NCBI GenBank assembly: GCA_018257865.1
Contig: JAEUBA010000069.1
Coordinates: 1 to 64,000 of the forward strand
Length of the DNA: 64,000 nt
Reading direction: 5' to 3'
DNA from: Stereocaulon alpinum
Lineage: Eukaryota > Ascomycota > Lecanoromycetes > Lecanorales > Stereocaulaceae
Numbering within the stretch: position 1 is the stretch's first letter; every line of letters starts with the position of its first letter. Both the position numbers and the translations under genes were made by a program. Below the pieces are notes generated by a model, which saw nothing but the letters and a program-made list of their open reading frames with translations, had not been told where the DNA came from and searched no databases. This document shows positions 59,272-64,000 of this stretch, piece by piece.

Positions 59272-59718
59272 TTTGGTTGTTTGAGACGTATCTAGGAAGT
59301 GTTTGGAGTTTGTGTGCAAAGAAGTGTAGATCGTGGAGGTTGAGAGTAAGATCGGTGGGTGAGGTTGTCCAAAACAAAAACAAAGGGACGAGAAAGTGGG
59401 CGAAAAGCTTGCTAGCGCGAGGTCGACAGTCGTCGTCGCGGCATGGTGATGACTTTGGTTTGCAGGAATTCCAATTACCTCGGTGCGATGGGTCGGAATA
59501 TCAAGTGAATCTCAATATCGGACGGCAACGGCACTAGGTCGGAGGCCTAAGATTCAAGATGAAGTATCCACTGAGCCTCGGAGGTAGTTGATAAAGTGGA
59601 AAGCCGTTGATGAAGGGTTTACGAGTCACTAATTTCATCACAGAAGGTCAATGGTATGTTCGAAGAGTCTTGAAATATCTACAGAATTCTGATAGACTAG
59701 AGACATGCCAGCATACCT
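59272..59718. other. Intergenic, nothing recognised
   Basis: Upstream of the small gene and downstream of the aldo/keto reductase. No site seen. Confidence 0.5.
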
Positions 59719-60955
59719 TTAGCTTTTCGGCTTAAACAAAGCTCTCTGAGTGTCATACGTGTAATTCAAATCGAGATGCCAATAATTTGTCGTCGTTGGC
59801 TTCGTGATTAGCCATGCCTCATCCAATGCCTTGATTACATCGTCGGGCAGTGGCCCTTTCTCCAAGTCTTTCAGATTACTCTCGAGCTGCGCAAGGCTGC
59901 TAACACCGATGATCACCCCGTCTCGACCCCCATTCTGCATCTTTAGTGCCGAATGGTGCGTGCACCATCGCAAGGCTATCTCTAGCATGGTTAAATTGTG
60001 CTTATGAGCGACAGGCTCAATGAGACGTAGAGCGTCAAAAGTAGCATCCTTGAAGTACCGCGTTCGGTACAACGCACCCACATGGTGCCGGTCGCTGTAA
60101 CGGCCTTCTTGTGGAATTTCGGTGCTCTTAATTTTGCCAGAGAAGAGCCCGCCAGCTAAGGGATTGTAAACCACCACGTCGATTCCATACCGATGACAGG
60201 CTGGAATGAGCTCCTGTTCCAGAGATCGAGCTACGTGAAGTATCAGCTATCCCAGTATCAACGATCCTCTTGAGTTGACGTACTGATAGCATTATACATC
60301 CCTTGATAGATCGTTGGCCTAACCCATCCCCTCTCTTTACACGTAATAACAACCTCCGCAACCTCAAAGGCCGTAAAGTTGCTCAGTCCCAGCTGCACGA
60401 ACTTCCCCTCTTTGTGCATCTTGTTGCATTCCTCGAGCGTCTCGTCAAACGGCACGCTTCGATCCGCAGCATGCAAATAGAAGATATCCACACAATCCGT
60501 CTTCAGCTCCTTCAATGATGTCTCTAGCTGTTCTCTCAGTGCTGCAGGTTTGTGCGTTCCTAGTACATTGCTCACAGTCAGCCTTCCGCCCCCGTCAGAC
60601 TACGTTCGTAATAGCTAGTTCATTGCAGATCTTGGATTGCACTCAACCCAAAACGCCGTCTGCCAAGAACCACTCCGCAGAGGTTAGATCACTTACCCGG
60701 TGGCCTAGGATAACACTTCGTGGCAAGCGTCAACCCCCTCTCCTTCCAGCGCGCTTCAGCACTCCACGCTTCCTGCTTCCCGCCAACATAACTCCTTGCG
60801 GTATCCACTTCATTATACCCCTGTGACTGGAAGTAGTCGAGAGCTTTGTTGTAGTCGTCTAAGGAGGTGATACGAGCCCCCGTTGATTCGTCGGGGCCGA
60901 ATGTCATGAGGCCTAGGATCACTCTGGGCTTTCCTGTGTCCATTGAGAGCAGCAT
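59719..60955 (-). CDS. Aldo/keto reductase, aflatoxin-aldehyde-reductase type (AKR7-like)
   Basis: Three exons (60955..60697, 60559..60284, 60230..59719) give 348 aa. TIM-barrel NADPH reductase. The start has VILGLMTFGPDES, then NEVDTARSY with the catalytic Asp and Tyr, LATKCYP with the Lys, DIFYLHAADRSVP with the His, and KFVQLGLSNF. The central YQGMYNA and VVVYNPLAGG and the C-terminal GVSSLAQLESNL bind NADPH. The sequence order matches AKR7 members that reduce dialdehydes, such as aflatoxin dialdehyde and succinic semialdehyde. No mycotoxin gene lies near, so a housekeeping detoxification role is more likely. Confidence 0.93.
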
Positions 60956-61719
60956 GGTGAGTGGTGTTGCGGTGTGTTTACTTAGTTTTGTGGTTGGTTC
61001 TGGAGGAGGAGAAGTAGGATGAGGAAGAGAGGTCCTTAAGTAGCAAGCAGGCTGTGAAGTGTTGGCAACATACCCTACGTAACAACGATATGAGGGGTAT
61101 CACTTCAATATGGTGGAGGCGACAGCATCACACCATTGAATAACACCATACCCAGCACAAAACATGAAGTCGTCCCCAGAAGTAACCTAACGTTACAGCC
61201 CTAACGCCGCCACCTTAACGCCGCCCATCGCCTCCCCCAACTCCATAGGACAACAACCAAACCATTCTTATCTCGTCCTGCAGGAACGAACACCTGCAGG
61301 CCCAAGATACTCATCCATTACCACCAACCATGGAAATCTATTTCAGGATTCACTTTCTCGATATGGGCGCCAAGCAATACCGATACCGAGAATACCAAGC
61401 TTCACTATCGGATACCAAGCTTCATTAAACCTGCTTCGCCAGAGCCAAGTGCATAATACAACGACAGCCACCTACCTACCTCAGCAACGTCACATCCCGC
61501 CACTCCACTTCACTCTCATCACCAGCGAGCTAGGATAGGTGAGGCCCCGCAACAGTACCCTAACAACGCGTTTACACTACGTAGCTAAACGTTTCCAGTA
61601 CCCGATCAAGTTTGCCCCCCACACTCTCACGCGTTGTACGACCTATCGATCGATCGCCCAAATCGCCTCCCAAACCCCTTTTCCCCATCCTCAACCGCAT
61701 CCCTACCATTCACACAAAA
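60956..61719. other. Intergenic, nothing certain
   Basis: Divergent region between the reductase and the micro-ORF. C-rich on plus at 61180-61330 and 61600-61715. A 13-nt repeat GATACCAAGCTTC occurs twice at 61394-61426. Confidence 0.5.
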
Positions 61720-61845
61720 ATGCCGTTCTTCTACTCGAAAAACTGGGGAGGAAAGCGAGCCGGCGGAGGCGTCATAGTCGATAAACATGGTGTACGACGC
61801 GCGCCCTTTCGATTCAGTTTGGGGAGGTTTAATTGTTTCCGTTGA
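61720..61845 (+). CDS. Candidate 41-aa micro-ORF
   Basis: ATG with A at -3 (CAAAAATGCC) opens a 41-codon frame with a non-random, Gly/Arg/Phe-rich product containing WGGKRAGGG and RRAPFRFSLG, ending in a stop at 61845. The upstream 100 nt are pyrimidine-rich like a fungal leader. It could be a small conserved peptide, the first exon of a longer gene, or chance. No family recognised. Confidence 0.3.
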   Translation: MPFFYSKNWGGKRAGGGVIVDKHGVRRAPFRFSLGRFNCFR

Positions 61846-62206
61846 TTATGGAGAGGGGAGGGAGGGATTGAATGGGGGAGGGAGGAGGGGGGGGGAAGAT
61901 GGGGAAGGGGGTGTAGGAGCGAGTGGACATGATGCATTCTTTACAGCGGCATGTTTTCTCTATTATTAAAGACTCCATTACAGGCTCAAATTGCTAGATC
62001 ATTGCAAGGTCGCTATGATCGGGCATAGCGATAGTCGTCGGAGTGCCCTAGCATCCAACAGATTCTAATCCACAAAATGTCCCGTCCTTTCCAACGCCGT
62101 CGCCATGCCTAGATTTGCCCAATTCCAAAAAGCGCTCAGATCTATTCATCATCGCTAGTCTCTACCGTTTCTTCTTCTAATCTGCTCGCGTATCAGCACG
62201 TATCTC
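61846..62206. other. Intergenic, G-rich at its left side
   Basis: 61850-61912 is a run of G tracts on plus, downstream of the micro-ORF. The rest holds no gene and includes the 3' end of the transporter. Confidence 0.5.
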
Positions 62207-63870
62207 TCAGAGAATAGGGAGTTCTGAAGTATACCGTTTCCGTCTTTCTTCATTCATCTCTCTATACGTACTCCAACTGAGCAGCAGAAAAGCCGCTATA
62301 ATGAGTAAACCACCAGCAATAGCGGCATGAGTTAAAGGTTCGCCAGTGCGTAGCCAGTCCACGATAGCGACGAGGAAAATAGTGAGTAGTGCAGCGACTG
62401 AAGATAGAACGGGTGAAGTAAGGGAGATGAGCACAAGGAAAGATCCAGAAAAGGTCGCGTTCGCCAACACCGAAATGGCCATCATCCACGCCGCCTCGCC
62501 CTGCGGAAGCTCGAATGTCTCGATCCCCGATACGTGTAGCAGTGGCAGCGGTATCCACAGCACAAAGAGCGTAAAACACCCAATTAGACTCCCAAACGTC
62601 ATGGCGAATATCATGCCTCGTCCCGGACTTGTTCCTTCTGGCGGACAGGCGAGTTTCTTATAAAGCACCTCGTATAGCCCATAAAGCACGCTCCCAATAC
62701 CGATCACAATGTTTCCAGCCGACCTGTTGGGTGCCATTTCAGGGTCAGGGCCCCCACCCACTGCACCTCCTGATTTGCCTCCATGTACCGTAGGCCCTGA
62801 GTCTCCATAGGCGACGATAAGAACGCCGGCTATAGCGACTGCAACCGAAAACATCTTGTCGAAGCGAAACTTGTCGTGGAGTAGTGGTATGCTAAACGCA
62901 TAGGCGAAGAAAGCGGAGCAGTTGTAGATAGCGGTGAGGTCGCTAGCGGAGGTCATGTCGACGGCTACGTACCAAGATCCACCAGCCACGGTTAACGCCG
63001 TTGTAACGAAGGCGGTCATCTTGAGGATGTAGGGTACGGGCGAGGTGCTGGAGTCTCGAGCTGTAAGATGTACGTTCTGTGAACGGACCATCTGCGCTGT
63101 GGTGCGAACGACGTAGACATGGCGCCGCCAGAAGGCTTTCCAGGGTGTCCTCCATTTTGAGAGTCTGAGTATGAGGAGTTGTGTAGGCCAGAGCAGTGAC
63201 CACGAGCCGTGGGTCATGTATCTATACACAAGCAAAGTTTTAGCAGGCAGTCTCACAAGTAGACGGCTCTTATGTGTACTCACAGCATACAATAAGCCTT
63301 GTTCCAGTGGAGCTCATGTTGAATGTAGACCGCCGTCTCCGTCTGAATTACGAAGCTGACCAGGCTTATCAGCAGAAAGAAGGCCGCGTATGTATACTTC
63401 TTCCTCACAGCACTCGAACCCTCCATATCTGGACTGCGGCTCCGAAACGTAGCTTTCCTCGCAGCGAAAGCAGGTCGCGCGCTGCCGTTTGGGGAATCAT
63501 ACGAAAGTCTGCCTCTTTCATCCTTCAGCAAAGGAACGTGGGATTTGCCATCTACAGGCGCCCTATGCGCGGGCGTTCGAGCATCCATCCCGCCTTCCTC
63601 CTCCTCGTAGTCCGAGTCAGCTGCGTGTTCGCCCTGATAAGCGTGATCCCTTGATGCTTTCGAACCAGCACTATTTCTTGCAGAAGGTGGAGGCGAGGCT
63701 CTGGCTTTGGCTAGGCCAGGTCTGAAGGGCGAGGTTCTCCGAGATGGGGGTCGCGAGTGTGGGCTTGAGTTTGTTGAAGGGGGGGTATGGACATTAGGCG
63801 TTGGAGTGCTTGATGGGTAATTGGCCTCGAGAGCGGCGAAGGAAGCCAATGACTTGTTGTCTTTTGACAT
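62207..63870 (-). CDS. DMT-superfamily (EamA/SLC35F-like) membrane transporter
   Basis: Two exons (63870..63284, 63221..62207) give 533 aa in phase. The first 160 residues are Pro/Ser/Arg-rich and cytosolic. About ten membrane segments follow from about 163 (YAAFFLLISLVSFVIQ), with SWYVAVDMTSASDLTAIYNCSAFFAYAFSI..LLHDKF as the EamA/SLC35F hallmark, SVAVAIAGVLIVAYGD, and at the end LLTIFLVAIVDWL and AGGLLIIAAFLLLSW. Similar fungal proteins sit in the vacuolar or Golgi membrane and export unknown small solutes. The loop at about 330-350 is Gly-rich. Substrate unknown. Confidence 0.88.
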
Positions 63871-64000
63871 ACATGCAGGTCACACATGGAGGAGCGCAAT
63901 CGCTATGGGTGGGTTTGGGGCAGGAAGGTGAGCTGACTCGTGGAACGTGTTGTCCGCTCCCCACGAGACCAATGTCGGCTGCCTCGAGCTTGGTTCCTCT
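63871..64000. other. Window edge, nothing recognised
   Basis: Leader and promoter of the transporter; ends at the window border. Confidence 0.5.

Noticed and set aside
57382..60955. Secondary-metabolite cluster built around the aldo/keto reductase
   Set aside because: No synthase, P450, or pathway regulator adjoins it; the neighbours are unknown small genes and a transporter.
1..64000. CRISPR arrays, bacterial operons or phage genes
   Set aside because: No repeat-spacer pattern, no ribosome-binding sites, and introns throughout show a eukaryotic nuclear genome.

Overview
The window looks like filamentous ascomycete DNA (Pezizomycotina, most likely Dothideomycetes). Genes are dense, on both strands, and split by 46-150 nt introns with GT..AG ends and CTAAC-like branch sites. 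The left edge carries a repeat with the CA-to-TA / TG-to-TA signature of repeat-induced point mutation (RIP), a Pezizomycotina hallmark. Gene models below were spliced by hand; for the best ones the exon phases add up exactly.

Layout. 1-2 kb: RIP-destroyed retrotransposon Gag. 2.7-5.1 kb: divergent G-alpha-like GTPase with an NLR-type N-terminal domain and an altered catalytic glutamine. 5.8-12 kb: bZIP factor, GTP cyclohydrolase II (RIB1), a ketoreductase and an unknown protein. 12-20 kb: gene-poor, with decayed or ambiguous coding stretches. 20-25.4 kb: ESCRT-I VPS23/TSG101, a tRNA-Tyr with intron and an NCS1 permease. 26.7-29 kb: arginyl-tRNA synthetase pseudogene. 29.4-44.8 kb: housekeeping block with URB2, MIC10, NUP188 and trifunctional TRP1. 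45.3-53.6 kb: BRCT-WGR protein, a small MITE, a coiled-coil protein, an OYE-type flavin oxidoreductase, ARP2 and a DCG1-like racemase. 53.6-57.5 kb: gene-poor, with degraded partial copies of the tail of the 57.4 kb gene. 57.4-64 kb: two unknown genes, an aldo/keto reductase, a candidate micro-ORF and a DMT-family transporter.

Most genes are unrelated housekeeping functions (riboflavin and tryptophan synthesis, ribosome assembly, nuclear pore, mitochondrial cristae, actin branching, endosomal sorting). There is no biosynthetic cluster. URB2/MIC10 and NUP188/TRP1 are two divergent pairs, each sharing a short intergenic region.

The most interesting items are: the G-alpha fusion lacking the catalytic Gln; a C-rich to G-rich switch of the sense strand repeated in many genes near their 3' ends; a 4-nt micro-exon in TRP1; a full-length ArgRS copy broken only by two nonsense codons; and partial copies of the 57.4 kb gene's tail scattered upstream. 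All functional calls are from reading the sequence; no database search was run.
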